Origin: Paraglaciecola sp. L1A13
GTDB taxonomy: Bacteria > Pseudomonadota > Gammaproteobacteria > Enterobacterales > Alteromonadaceae
DNA length: 64,000 nt
Assembly (NCBI RefSeq): GCF_009796745.1
Contig: NZ_CP047024.1
Location: forward strand, 2,170,001-2,234,000
Direction of reading: 5' to 3'
The notes under the pieces: model-generated
The model's input: only the letters and a program-made list of their open reading frames with translations
The model's database searches: none
What the model was told of the DNA's origin: nothing
Position numbers and translations under genes: made by a program
Part shown: piece after piece, positions 36,399-46,211 of the stretch
Position numbering within the stretch: position 1 is the first letter of the stretch
Layout: each line of letters begins with the position of its first letter

Positions 36399-37172
36399 AT
36401 GCTTAAGAGTCGTTATAGTCCAGTGGAATCCTTAAAAATAATGGGGCATGCACCCAACCAAGTGATGGGGCCAAACATTGAGCTACTGCTGTGGAATGTT
36501 TTTAAATGCAAAAAAAAGGGCTGGTTAGAAGATTTCAAAACACTCACGTGTGACAAAGATTTAATTCTTTTGCAGGAAGCGATATTAAATTCCCCCTTTG
36601 ATATCGATTTTAAAAAGTCGTTACAGCATCAGTGGATGATGGCGCGTAGTTTCAAGAACGTAAAAACGAATATTGTAACGGGTGTTAAAACGGGATCGAC
36701 TGTTGCGGCGCAGCAACATTATTTTTCGGTGTCAAAGTATAGTGAACCTGTTTCACAGACAAAAAAAATGTTGTTAGCAACTTTATATCCGTTACCCACA
36801 TTAGGGCAGTCGTTGCTCGTAGTGAACTCCCATCTTATTAACTTTGTTTCTTTCGAAAAATTTAGGGCGCATTTGGATCAAGTTTTCCACACGTTGGAGA
36901 ATCACAATGGGCCCATATTGTTAGCCGGTGATTTTAATACTTGGAATGGGAAAAGATTGCGCTATTTTAATCAGCTCGCAATGTCGTTTTCGTTAGAGGA
37001 GGTGAAAATGGACCGTAAGCCTAGGTTAAACCATTTATTTCAGCATCTTGACCATATCTACTTTCGCGGATTAGAGGTTGTGAATGCCCACGTGCATACG
37101 AATATTCACTCTTCTGATCATTATCCAATCAGCTTGTCGTTGCATACACTAAATCCAGTTGCTATAAAGTAA
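36399..37172 (+). CDS. Endonuclease/exonuclease/phosphatase (EEP) family protein, YafD-like
   Basis: This protein of about 257 residues (start MLKSRYSPVE; an in-frame TTG lies seven codons upstream) has the EEP fold motifs: ELLLWNVFKCKKKGW, ILLQEA with the metal-binding Glu, VVNSHLINF, LLAGDFNTWNGKR with catalytic Asp/Asn, and LDHIYFRG...SSDHYPIS at the end. It resembles E. coli YafD. EEP enzymes hydrolyse phosphodiester bonds in DNA, RNA or lipids. The position right after cardiolipin synthase leaves a lipid or phosphodiester role open, but the substrate is not predictable. Confidence 0.88.
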   Translation: MLKSRYSPVESLKIMGHAPNQVMGPNIELLLWNVFKCKKKGWLEDFKTLTCDKDLILLQEAILNSPFDIDFKKSLQHQWMMARSFKNVKTNIVTGVKTGSTVAAQQHYFSVSKYSEPVSQTKKMLLATLYPLPTLGQSLLVVNSHLINFVSFEKFRAHLDQVFHTLENHNGPILLAGDFNTWNGKRLRYFNQLAMSFSLEEVKMDRKPRLNHLFQHLDHIYFRGLEVVNAHVHTNIHSSDHYPISLSLHTLNPVAIK

Positions 37173-37482
37173 CCTAGGTTTGATTATTACTGATCCCATA
37201 GGGGCCATTTTAACAATGCGTTGTAGAGGTGTTTTACTGATGATAGGTAAGACAGGCTTATTTTATACTGCCAACCACTGCTGACGAAAAGCTATACTCT
37301 TAGTGTTTCGTACGCTCTTCATTCGCGCTATTTGGATCCTATTTTTATCTATGTGAAATTTTATTTATCAACTAGATATTCAAGGTGAATTTAAAGGGTC
37401 AGACGGGTATTACAAACAGTAATGTCATGATAGCTACAGGTGTTATTTACTTCGCTTAATATGGATTGTTAAGGATAACAGC
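37173..37482. other. 310-bp interval, nothing recognised
   Basis: AT-rich, non-coding by inspection. It contains AAGGAT just before the small membrane-protein ATG at 37483. No repeats, terminator or RNA gene was recognised. Confidence 0.4.
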
Positions 37483-37764
37483 ATGCAATTTAAAACATCG
37501 TTAAATGCGCCTCTGGGTATTATCCCCCAGATCGAGCTCTATATCTTTGATGTATTGCTCATCCATCGTTTCGTAATGAACGAGTCAAAACATCTCAATA
37601 CCGCCAAAATTTTATACTTTTTCGATGTTGCAATAACAGTCTTCCTACCCGTAATAATGATTGGAAAGTGGATTTTCAGGCAACTATGTTTGCTTTATCT
37701 GAATGATTCAACTCAGAATTATAAACATGCAGCCTTAGGTTTTTTCAATAGAAAACGTTGGTAA
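37483..37764 (+). CDS. Small membrane protein (hypothetical)
   Basis: This 93-residue predicted protein has AAGGAT at a 6-nt spacing before the ATG. One clear hydrophobic segment (YFFDVAITVFLPVIMIGKWI, about residues 45-64) and a weaker one near 17-30 (LYIFDVLLIHRF) suggest one or two TM helices with a basic C-terminus (FFNRKRW). I recognise no family. It lies 90 nt upstream of the TonB-dependent receptor on the same strand and could share its transcript. Confidence 0.5.
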   Translation: MQFKTSLNAPLGIIPQIELYIFDVLLIHRFVMNESKHLNTAKILYFFDVAITVFLPVIMIGKWIFRQLCLLYLNDSTQNYKHAALGFFNRKRW

Positions 37765-37854
37765 ATGTTGCGCGTAGTGCGCATACGGTGACCAGCCAAA
37801 AATTAAACGAAAAATCGATTTAAAACGATAAACTGCCAGGAAAAGGACACACAC

Positions 37855-40497
37855 ATGGATAAAATAGCACCCCCTAAATTTATAAGAAATCCGATTGCGG
37901 TATTGGTTACACTTTCTTTGGGCCTTACGATCCCAATTGTTTGTGCTCAGGAAATTGAAGAAGAAGTAGAAACATTACGCCTAGAAACTATTACGGTTAA
38001 AGCGCAAAAACGAAAACAAAATATGCAAGCAGTGCCTGTGTCAGTTAGTGCTATTTCCGGTAAGCAGATGACTGAAGCTGTGCTACAAGATGTGTTTGAT
38101 GTTACAGCGGGTGTGCCGGCGTCATCGGCATTTCAAACGCAGAATGTGACTAATTCAAGCTTTTCAATACGTGGAATTGGCACTTCTTCACAGAACTTTG
38201 GTTTAGAGTCGTCAGTTGGGCTTTATGTTGATGGAGTTTATCGTGCACGTCAGAGCTCTATGGTCAACAACCTCGTCGATATTGAAGCTGTAGAAGTGCT
38301 ACGCGGTCCTCAAGGAACTTTATTTGGTAAAAATACGCCATCAGGTGCAATGTTGATCCGTACTGTAGCCCCTGATCATATTGGCGCTAACAATTTTGTC
38401 GAAGCAACAGTCGGTAATTACGGCTTAGTGAATTATTCCGGTGCTGCATCAATTTCTGCCATTGATAATGTTCTCGCTTTTCGTTTTACGGGCTTTGGTA
38501 GTCAACGTGACGGCTTTGTTAGCGATGTTAACTTCGGTGATGACGTACTAAATGATAGAGATCGTTGGGGGGGCAGGTTACAAGCCCTATATACGCCAAA
38601 TAAAGATGTATCCGTTCGAATCATTGCAGATTATTCAGAGATAGATGAAGTATGCTGCGCTGCTCCAGTACAGATGAGTAATGCTAAAGCGACTGGAATT
38701 GAAGGTAAATTTGGTTCGGATAGTTTGCTATCACAAGCGCCATTTAACGCGACTATTTTTGACGGCGATGATTTTTTTGAGCGAGAGGTTGCGCTTTCGT
38801 TTTTACCAGAGTCAAGCATGAAAGATCGTGGTTTGTCAGCTGAGATTAACTGGAATATTGATAAACAATACACGTTGGTATCGATTTCTGCTTATCGCAA
38901 CTTTGACTCTGTTGACAATATTGATAGTGACTTTACCGATGCCGATTTGTTTGGCACTCGCAATGATTCACAACAGCGCTCTTTTTCTCAAGAGTTACGC
39001 ATTGATTATAACGGTGAAAACATGTCGGGCATACTCGGCGCCTACTATTTTCATCAGAATCTAGATTTGGATTACAGCTTGTACACGGGGGAGCAATTCA
39101 ATGAGTTTTTTCTGTCAGGCTTCGCTCAAGGAGCGTTTAACGACTTACTTGCTGGCATCGATAGCCTGAGTGCTTCAACTAATGGGCTTATTGCTGCGTC
39201 GGCTGCACCTGCGCCTGCTTTTTCGACATTTGATCACATTGCTAAACAAACACACGAAAGTTATGCGATTTTCGGGCAGGTTGATTATCAACTAACTGAA
39301 AAGTTTACCCTCACCGCTGGTTTGCGCTACACCGATGAAAGTAAAGACTTATCAACGGTCTTTACTGAGAATTTAGCGGACGATTCCTTATTCCCTACGT
39401 TTTTTACTTCTGTGGGTGATCCTGAAAATCCGACTTCAATTGTTCCAGATACACTACTTTATGGCGCCGCGGTGGCTGGAAATGTATTAACGGGCATTCA
39501 AACGAATGTTATTGATATTACTAGCCCCGAAGGGCAGGCGGCTCTTACTGCTTTAACGCCATTTCAAAGTGTAGGGTGGGGGTTTAATCCTCTTGGTGCT
39601 ATTACCGCAAACAGGTCAGATATTGCAGATTCGTTAAGCGATGATCAAGTAACTGGGACCTTAAAACTGAGTTACTTCCCAGACCGGAATACCTTGCTTT
39701 ATGCGTCGTACGGTACCGGATATAAGTCTGGTGGAACGAATACGGATAGGATAGCAGAGGGTTTTGATCCTATTTTTGGGGCGGAAACCTCGCGGGCTTT
39801 CGAACTAGGTCTTAAGAAAGACTTCCCTGCACATGATTTGCGGGTCAATGTTGCTGTTCACTCAACTGTAGTAGATGATATACAAGCCAGTACATTTACG
39901 GGCACCGGCTTTAATCTGCAAAATGCAGGTGATTATAAGACCTCAGGTTTGGAAATCGAGTTGACGTGGTTACCAACAGACACGGTACAAGTCGATTTTG
40001 TTTACGCTCGTGTCAATGCTGAATACGATAACTTTATGCGAGGAAATTGCTGGACTGCATATACCTGGCATACTGGTATAGCTGATCCAGGACAGGAAAG
40101 CACCGATCCGGCAGCCCCTAATCCATATTGTGACCGTTCAGGTGATCGACCAGGTGGCGAGCCTGAAGACTATGCGATGATTAAGGTCAAGAAAGATTTT
40201 GCTATTCGAGATGATATCAACGCTTATGTGGTAGCCGAATTTAGTTACACCGGCGACATCGTTTTGGACGGCAGCAATGATCCCTTTGCGGTTCAAGATT
40301 CATACAACTTGCTTAATTTGCGCTTTTTTATGAACTTCGAAAAATACGATATGGACTTGGTCTTTTGGGGGCGTAACGTATTGGACGAGGAATATCTTAA
40401 TCACATAGATTTCAACACCCCCCTGCAAGAAGGCAAACTCAACGCCTATATATCTGATCCTGCTACGTTTGGGGTAACATTACATAAGCGCTTTTAA
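37855..40497 (+). CDS. TonB-dependent outer-membrane receptor
   Basis: This is an 880-residue receptor. After the signal peptide (about 1-31, ending VCAQ) come an acidic stretch, the TonB-box-like ETITVKAQKRKQ, then plug motifs VPVSVSAISGKQM, FSIRGIGTSSQN, VDGVYRARQ and VEVLRGPQGTLFGKNTPSGA. The beta-barrel ends in the aromatic C-terminus VTLHKRF. It shares with the first receptor the YASYGVGF/YASYGTGYKSGG strand, so both belong to the large FecA-like receptor group abundant in marine Alteromonadales. AAGGAC precedes the ATG. It has its own terminator. No transporter or enzyme gene is adjacent to hint at the ligand. Confidence 0.95.
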   Translation: MDKIAPPKFIRNPIAVLVTLSLGLTIPIVCAQEIEEEVETLRLETITVKAQKRKQNMQAVPVSVSAISGKQMTEAVLQDVFDVTAGVPASSAFQTQNVTNSSFSIRGIGTSSQNFGLESSVGLYVDGVYRARQSSMVNNLVDIEAVEVLRGPQGTLFGKNTPSGAMLIRTVAPDHIGANNFVEATVGNYGLVNYSGAASISAIDNVLAFRFTGFGSQRDGFVSDVNFGDDVLNDRDRWGGRLQALYTPNKDVSVRIIADYSEIDEVCCAAPVQMSNAKATGIEGKFGSDSLLSQAPFNATIFDGDDFFEREVALSFLPESSMKDRGLSAEINWNIDKQYTLVSISAYRNFDSVDNIDSDFTDADLFGTRNDSQQRSFSQELRIDYNGENMSGILGAYYFHQNLDLDYSLYTGEQFNEFFLSGFAQGAFNDLLAGIDSLSASTNGLIAASAAPAPAFSTFDHIAKQTHESYAIFGQVDYQLTEKFTLTAGLRYTDESKDLSTVFTENLADDSLFPTFFTSVGDPENPTSIVPDTLLYGAAVAGNVLTGIQTNVIDITSPEGQAALTALTPFQSVGWGFNPLGAITANRSDIADSLSDDQVTGTLKLSYFPDRNTLLYASYGTGYKSGGTNTDRIAEGFDPIFGAETSRAFELGLKKDFPAHDLRVNVAVHSTVVDDIQASTFTGTGFNLQNAGDYKTSGLEIELTWLPTDTVQVDFVYARVNAEYDNFMRGNCWTAYTWHTGIADPGQESTDPAAPNPYCDRSGDRPGGEPEDYAMIKVKKDFAIRDDINAYVVAEFSYTGDIVLDGSNDPFAVQDSYNLLNLRFFMNFEKYDMDLVFWGRNVLDEEYLNHIDFNTPLQEGKLNAYISDPATFGVTLHKRF

Positions 40498-40521
40498 TGA
40501 CTAGATAAGGGGATGAACAGA

Positions 40522-40553
40522 AAAAAATAACCGGCTTATGCCGGTTATTTTTT
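40522..40553. terminator. Bidirectional intrinsic terminator
   Basis: A perfect 14-bp stem AAAAAATAACCGGC/GCCGGTTATTTTTT with a TTAT tetraloop lies between the receptor gene and the convergent TPR gene. Both strands end in a T-run. Confidence 0.95.
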
Positions 40554-40619
40554 ACGTCAATTAAAGCCCAAATATGTATTTATCACTCGGTACTAAAAAA
40601 TTAGTATCGTTGTTTTGCA

Positions 40620-43616
40620 TCACTGCCAGCGTGCATCCTTTGCAATGTCTATGTTGTTGCGAGTTGTCGTTATGAAAGGATGGTCTTTTACATATATTTC
40701 CAGCCCCGACTTTAATGCTAATTGATAATACTTAAGGGCTTTTTTATATCGTCCTTTTGCCTGCCATGCACTGCCTAAGTTAGAACGAGTTGTCGCAACA
40801 GACGGATGATTTTCACCAAAATTATCAAGACTATTTTCTAGGGCTAACTCGTAATATTCAATGGCCTTATCGTACTCTCCTTTCGCCTGCCACGCGCTAC
40901 CTAGATTGCTTCGCGTAGTGGCCACATTGGGATGGTTTTCACCCAAGGTTAAGATATAAGTTGCCAGAGCTTGTTGATAATATTCGATCGCCTTGTCGTA
41001 TTCGCCTTTTGCTTGCCATGAATTGCCTAAATTGTTCTGCCTGATGGCGACAGAGGGATGGTCTTTACCAAGCATTAAAATGCCACTTTTTAAAGCCTGT
41101 TCATAATATTCAATGGCTTTGTCATATTGGCCTAAAGATTTGAATACACTCCCTAAATTACTGCGTCTTTTGGCCACTGAAGGATGGTTTTCACCAAAGT
41201 TTTTAATGCCTCCTTCAAGGGCTAACTCATAATATTTAATCGCCTTGTCGTATTCACCTAATGATTCCCATGCACTGCCTAAATTACTGCGCCTAATCGC
41301 GACTGAAGGGTGATCTTCACCAAATGTTTTGATCCCACTGGCAAGCGCTAATTGATAATATTCGATGGCTTTATTGTATTGTCCTTGAGCTGCCCATAAA
41401 CTAGCTAAATTACTACGCCTAATTGCAACCGAAGGGTGATCTTCACCTAAGGTTTTGATTCCACTATTAAGCGCTTGTTCGTAATACTTAATAGCTTCAC
41501 GATATTGCCCTCTGGCTTTTAATATCCGGCCGAGACTACTGCGTATTTCAGCGACATCAGGATGATCTTCACCTAATATTTGTATATTGCTGGCCAACGC
41601 CTGTCCATAAAACTCAAAAGCTTTATCGTATTGACCTTTTGCCAGCCAAAGGCTACCTATATGACTACGCGTTGTAGCCACAATAGGGTGCTCTTCGCCA
41701 AAAGATCGTCGCGCACCTTGCAATGCTAATTCATAATATTCACTGGCTTTTTCGTACTGACCTTGAGCCTGCCATGCACTGCCTAAATTATTGCGAATTT
41801 TTGCCACGTCAGGGTGGTCTTCCCCAAAGATAAGTAGCGCTTGGTGAAGCGCTAATTCGTAATATGCGACCGCTTTTTCGTATTGACCTTGTACTTGCCA
41901 TAGACTGCCAAGTAACCTTCGCGTGCGAGCTACATCTGGGTGTTCTTCTCCATAGGTTTGTATATCACTTGCCAGCGCCTGCGTATAATATGCCATGGCT
42001 TTATCATATTGGCCTTTTTCCTGCCAAACGCTGCCAAGCCGTCTACGAGTGCTTGCCACGTCAGGATGACTATCTCCAAATGTCAGAAGACTACTGGCAA
42101 GGGACAACTCATAATATTCAATCGCCTTATCGTATTGGCCTTTCGCTTGCCACAGGCTGCCAAGCAAGCTTCTTGTCACCGCTACGTTTGGGTGTTCTTC
42201 TGTAAAAATTTGTGTATCACTTGCCAAGGCCTGTTCGTAATACTCTAATGCAATTTCATACTGACCTTTTTCCTGCCACGCGCTGCCGAGCTGACGGCGA
42301 ATGCTCGCCACGTCAGGGTGCCTTTCGCGGAATGTTAAAAGGCTAGTGGATAACGCCAGTTCATAAAATTCAATCGCTTTCTCGTACTGACCGTTTGCCT
42401 GCCACAGGCTGCCAAGTAGTCTGCGTGAAACCGCTACACTGGGATGTTCCATCCCAAACGTTTTTATATCACTTGCCAAGGCTTGTTCATAATATTCCAA
42501 GGCTTTTTTATACTGTCCTTTTTCCTGCCAAGCGCGTCCCAGTTGCCGACGTGTGCTTGATACATCAGGATGGTCTTTACCAAAGGTACGAACGTTAATG
42601 GCAAGGGCTTTTTCGTACTGTTCAATTGCCTTGGCATACTCGCCTTTTGCTTCCCATGCACTGCCTAAACTATTACGTATAATGGCTACCGAGGGATGGT
42701 TCACACCAACTGAACGAACACTGCTGGTTAACGCTAATTGGTAATAGTGAATTGCTTTGCCATATTGGCCAAGTGTTTGCCATGCGCTCCCTAGTTTATT
42801 GCGTCTTGTCGCTACGGTTGGGTGGTTATCACCAAGGTTTGAAATACCACTTTGCAACGCGAGTTCGTAATACTTGAGTGCTTTTTTGTACTGACCTTTT
42901 GCTTCCCAAGCACTGCCTAAATTACTGCGCCTTATGGCAACTGAGGGATGATCTTCTCCGTAGGTGGAAATGCCATCTTCAAGGGCTAATTCAAAGTTGC
43001 GAATGGCTTTGTCGTATTCCCCCTTGGCTTGTAAAACCAGCCCGATATTGCTGTGTATAGTTGCAATGAACGAATGATTTTGTTTTACATTAAGAAGGCT
43101 GCTAGCGAGCGCTAATTCATAATAATCAATTGCTTTGTCATATTGCCCTTTGGCATACCAGACCAAGCCTAAATTACTTCTTATTGACGCCACCTCTCGG
43201 TGGTCTTTACCAAAATAATCTAGGGTGCTGGCAAGGGCCAATTCATAATAGAAAATAGCTTTGTCGTATTGGCCCTTAGCTTTCCAAGCGAGCGCTAAGT
43301 TATTGTGGATTGTTGCTACATTTGGATGCGCTTTACCATAGGTTTCAATATTACTGGCAAGCGCTTGTTGAAAGTATTCAATGGCTTTGTCGTATTCGCC
43401 TTTAGTATACCACGAGCTTCCTGACTGACTGAGTATCGTTGGTGTTTCGTTCTGATCATTTTGCGCGGAAAATACGGTTACAGGATAAACTGCAACTATC
43501 AGGACAAATAGTATGGTTTTTGTGATTTTGGGTGAACATTGCATCCATATTTTTGCTTGCTGCTCACGCTTAACTAACATTTTAAATTGACTACTACGTT
43601 TTCCGTTCATACGCAT
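40620..43616 (-). CDS. Giant exported TPR protein, 22 tandem 42-residue repeats
   Basis: This 998-residue protein has an N-terminal hydrophobic signal (TILFVLIVAVYPVTVFSA, about residues 33-51; the true start may be an internal Met at 13 or 25). It then consists of 22 contiguous 42-residue TPR_12/kinesin-light-chain-like units (about residues 70-995). A typical unit reads KGQYDKAIEYYELALAS, then a loop with GEDHPSVA, then a second helix ending NLGSAWQA. Units 8, 10 and 12 resemble each other, as do 9 and 11, showing a two-unit (84-residue) duplication. No catalytic domain is attached. An exported protein scaffold is the likely role; the partner is unknown. No ribosome-binding site decides the start. 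Confidence 0.92.
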   Translation of the reverse strand: MRMNGKRSSQFKMLVKREQQAKIWMQCSPKITKTILFVLIVAVYPVTVFSAQNDQNETPTILSQSGSSWYTKGEYDKAIEYFQQALASNIETYGKAHPNVATIHNNLALAWKAKGQYDKAIFYYELALASTLDYFGKDHREVASIRSNLGLVWYAKGQYDKAIDYYELALASSLLNVKQNHSFIATIHSNIGLVLQAKGEYDKAIRNFELALEDGISTYGEDHPSVAIRRSNLGSAWEAKGQYKKALKYYELALQSGISNLGDNHPTVATRRNKLGSAWQTLGQYGKAIHYYQLALTSSVRSVGVNHPSVAIIRNSLGSAWEAKGEYAKAIEQYEKALAINVRTFGKDHPDVSSTRRQLGRAWQEKGQYKKALEYYEQALASDIKTFGMEHPSVAVSRRLLGSLWQANGQYEKAIEFYELALSTSLLTFRERHPDVASIRRQLGSAWQEKGQYEIALEYYEQALASDTQIFTEEHPNVAVTRSLLGSLWQAKGQYDKAIEYYELSLASSLLTFGDSHPDVASTRRRLGSVWQEKGQYDKAMAYYTQALASDIQTYGEEHPDVARTRRLLGSLWQVQGQYEKAVAYYELALHQALLIFGEDHPDVAKIRNNLGSAWQAQGQYEKASEYYELALQGARRSFGEEHPIVATTRSHIGSLWLAKGQYDKAFEFYGQALASNIQILGEDHPDVAEIRSSLGRILKARGQYREAIKYYEQALNSGIKTLGEDHPSVAIRRSNLASLWAAQGQYNKAIEYYQLALASGIKTFGEDHPSVAIRRSNLGSAWESLGEYDKAIKYYELALEGGIKNFGENHPSVAKRRSNLGSVFKSLGQYDKAIEYYEQALKSGILMLGKDHPSVAIRQNNLGNSWQAKGEYDKAIEYYQQALATYILTLGENHPNVATTRSNLGSAWQAKGEYDKAIEYYELALENSLDNFGENHPSVATTRSNLGSAWQAKGRYKKALKYYQLALKSGLEIYVKDHPFITTTRNNIDIAKDARWQ

Positions 43617-44425
43617 TCAATTACCAAGTCGCTTATTAACTCACTCTGAAATAAAATGATAAAATAGCTGACACGATTAAAGATGGTGAGTTTGCACCTT
43701 ACTTGATGTTGTCAGATCATATCGTCGTTATTTGTTCACATTTCAAGAAAGAAAAGAATCAATACACAAAGGTATCCGAGACACAGCATCCTAGCTTCTC
43801 AAGTTGTATCTTAGTAAGTCTGTTTGGAATGTCTATCATTCAATGCTATTAGCGCAACGAATATACAATATTAATTGCTTGTAAGGGGGTAATTTAAGCC
43901 TTATTCACAGCAAAATTTACTTGCCAAGTTATACTGCAATTTAACTATTCCCTTATAACGCTGGGCGGGAACGGTTGAGTGCGAGTAAATGATCTATATT
44001 AAACATTATCAATTATTTAAATATTTGAGTGGGGATGGGTGATAGACGGACCGTTCAAGAACAAATAGATACAAGTACAGAGGACTCAGTTGAGATTGTG
44101 AAAAGTCATTTGTCAGCATGACACAGTGCTGAAATTTTGAGTAATGTGATAAGCGTTTTCCACAAGCTCGCACAGACGTGATCCCTAGTATAATATTATG
44201 CGTTGATTATCAATCTGAAGCAGAATAAAACCGGTGGTTCCGTTGACCATTAGTCGTCGCGATAATAAAGACAGACAATTACGATCGGGGGGGCTATTTT
44301 GATTAACATATCAGCTATATGTTTGATAATGAACGTTAATCTATGAGGATTTGGTTAACGTTTAATTAGTTCTATCACTGGGAAATTCAATACAGTTGTG
44401 GTTGTCACAGAGGAATAAATAGTTA
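43617..44425. other. 809-bp non-coding interval
   Basis: The space between the divergent TPR and diguanylate cyclase genes has many stops in all frames and no recognised RNA gene. A TATAAT-like box occurs near 44190, but I could not pair it with a convincing -35 element. It is long for a simple promoter region and may hold a small RNA or decayed sequence. Confidence 0.45.
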
Positions 44426-45445
44426 ATGGCGATTTCCAAGTTATGGGTCGACGAATTCGATTATCGGCGCAATGTGTTAAAGGCTGTGTTAATCGTAATA
44501 ATATTTGCTGGCTGCATTTTTATAGTCAATAACTGGCTAATGGGTTTTAAAGTCTATGCGGTAATTCAATTAGGCCTAGTCCTCCTGGCGCTTGGTATCC
44601 TTACTATCCATCAGAAAACCCCTAATCTTACGTTATGGTCTTCAGTTTTTTTGCTTGCCTTATATTCAGTAATATTGATTGGAATATATAGTACTTCGTT
44701 TAATTCAACCCTATATACGTGGTTATATATTATCCCCGTTTTATCGTATCTGTTGCTTGGCATTAAATTAGGCAGTCTATTTACCATCGTCTATTTGGGA
44801 GCTGGGGTGGGTATGCTTATTTTCGCTCATTTACTCAGTAATCCTGATATCAATCCTATTGCTATTGTTAATATTGCTTTATGTCTGACGGCAATTTGGG
44901 TGTTATCTTATACCTACGAATTTAAAAGGGCTGCTATGATAAAACGCTTGCAGCAGATGGCAGCCATTGATCCGTTAACGGGCTTAAACAATCGTCTGCA
45001 TCTTGATTCCATCTTTGAAATACTGTGTCAAAGTGTCCCCGAAAAGCAGCAATCCGTGTCAATGTTGTTGCTAGACTTGGATCATTTTAAACGAGTTAAT
45101 GATCGATACGGTCACGATATGGGTGATGCGGTACTGGTGAAGGTATCTAAGTTGATAAATGATATGCGTCGTCGAAACGACTGGGCTTTTCGTTTTGGTG
45201 GTGAGGAATTTTGTCTGCTAATACCTGATACAAGTGAGCTACAGATACAACAAATCGCTGAACGTTTAAGAAAGGCAGTAGAAAAAGATATAACCATCGA
45301 TAATTGTACACTGAATATTACTGTCAGTATTGGGGTTGCCCGTTGGCCTGCGGATGGGAGTAGTTTAGCGCAGATTTATAAGACTGCCGATGGTCGACTT
45401 TATCAAGCAAAAGAACAGGGACGGAATCACATCATTACTCGCTAA
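44426..45445 (+). CDS. Membrane-bound diguanylate cyclase
   Basis: This 339-residue protein has about five or six TM helices in residues 20-170, then a GGDEF domain (about 175-338) that makes c-di-GMP from two GTP. The active-site motif is RFGGEEFCLLIP (GGEEF at residue 258), with DPLTGLNNRLHLD at the domain start and LLLDLDHFKRVNDRYGHD. An RxxD inhibitory site (RRND) lies exactly five residues before GGEEF, so product inhibition is expected. The membrane part resembles MASE-like sensors without a recognised ligand. GAGG lies 12 nt before the ATG. It appears monocistronic. Confidence 0.94.
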   Translation: MAISKLWVDEFDYRRNVLKAVLIVIIFAGCIFIVNNWLMGFKVYAVIQLGLVLLALGILTIHQKTPNLTLWSSVFLLALYSVILIGIYSTSFNSTLYTWLYIIPVLSYLLLGIKLGSLFTIVYLGAGVGMLIFAHLLSNPDINPIAIVNIALCLTAIWVLSYTYEFKRAAMIKRLQQMAAIDPLTGLNNRLHLDSIFEILCQSVPEKQQSVSMLLLDLDHFKRVNDRYGHDMGDAVLVKVSKLINDMRRRNDWAFRFGGEEFCLLIPDTSELQIQQIAERLRKAVEKDITIDNCTLNITVSIGVARWPADGSSLAQIYKTADGRLYQAKEQGRNHIITR

Positions 45446-45448
45446 GTT

Positions 45449-45468
45449 ATTGCAATTATAATTGCAAT
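45449..45468. repeat. 20-bp perfect AT-rich palindrome
   Basis: Positions 45449-45468 form a perfect inverted repeat (ATTGCAATTA/TAATTGCAAT) immediately after the diguanylate cyclase stop. It may serve as a weak shared hairpin between this gene and the convergent DUF1801 gene. Confidence 0.55.
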
Positions 45469-45513
45469 TATTATTGCTATCTTCGCTAAACTATTTCCAA
45501 TGTATTTTTGTAT

Positions 45514-45918
45514 TCACGCACCCAGTAAAGGCTGTTGCTTAAGGGTGTGATACTGAAGCGCAAGCGTTAAACAATGGCGCAGAGGTGTGTGCTTAATTAT
45601 GCAGGTTAGGGGAATGGTTATCGCTCTATTGCCTTCGTAAACGAAGTCTTTTGGATAAAGCTCTTTGAACGTCTCAAGTAAAATTGTTTGGCAATGGAAG
45701 TACACCTTGATGAAATTCGGATCCTTGGCTTTCCAGCCTATTCGAATGGCGCTGCCACCTTTAACTTTATAACTTGCTTCCCCCCATTTTAGCGTTTCCT
45801 CAACAGGATTTAATTCATTCTCGTTGGCGAGCGAAAATATTAATTGTCTAACGGACATAAACTGGCTGACTGCTTGTGGTGGATAGCGCGCCAATAATGC
45901 TTGAATATCGTTATTCAT
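45514..45918 (-). CDS. DUF1801 (YdhG-like) protein
   Basis: This 134-residue cytoplasmic protein has the DUF1801 core: ETLKWGEASYKVKGGSAIRI, then GWKAKDPNFIKVYFHCQTIL and a C-terminal helical segment. Family members are small alpha/beta proteins of unknown function (YdhG/YjbR-like fold). The start codon is ATG, divergent from the GH13 gene nearly 300 bp away. No operon partner is present. Confidence 0.85.
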   Translation of the reverse strand: MNNDIQALLARYPPQAVSQFMSVRQLIFSLANENELNPVEETLKWGEASYKVKGGSAIRIGWKAKDPNFIKVYFHCQTILLETFKELYPKDFVYEGNRAITIPLTCIIKHTPLRHCLTLALQYHTLKQQPLLGA

Positions 45919-46211
45919 GATTTTTTCTGCCTTATTTCGTCATTGAACAATAAACATCTTAATGACGATATTCAAATATGTGAGGCTACTGACAATAATT
46001 CTATTGCGTAGAACTTTATAAATTGCCATTACGTTATATAAATACGCAATTGTTTGCTGATTTACCCATGAATACGTATGTAGTCTGCTGTTCGAAGCAT
46101 GTGCTCAAGGGTATCATTTGTGATTAAATTGTTAACGTTTTAAGCTAAGTTTTACAATACTGTGTGAATTGCAGTGAGTGAAATGTGCGGCTGTTCTAGG
46201 ATATCGAAACC

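Noticed and set aside
40620..43616. The regularly spaced 126-bp repeats as a CRISPR-like or satellite array
   Set aside because: The period is a multiple of three, the frame is fully open for 998 codons, and each unit encodes a good TPR.
46125..46150. A possible LacI-type operator (AACGTT core) upstream of the GH13 gene
   Set aside because: Symmetry extends only three base pairs on each side of the CG centre, too little to support an operator.
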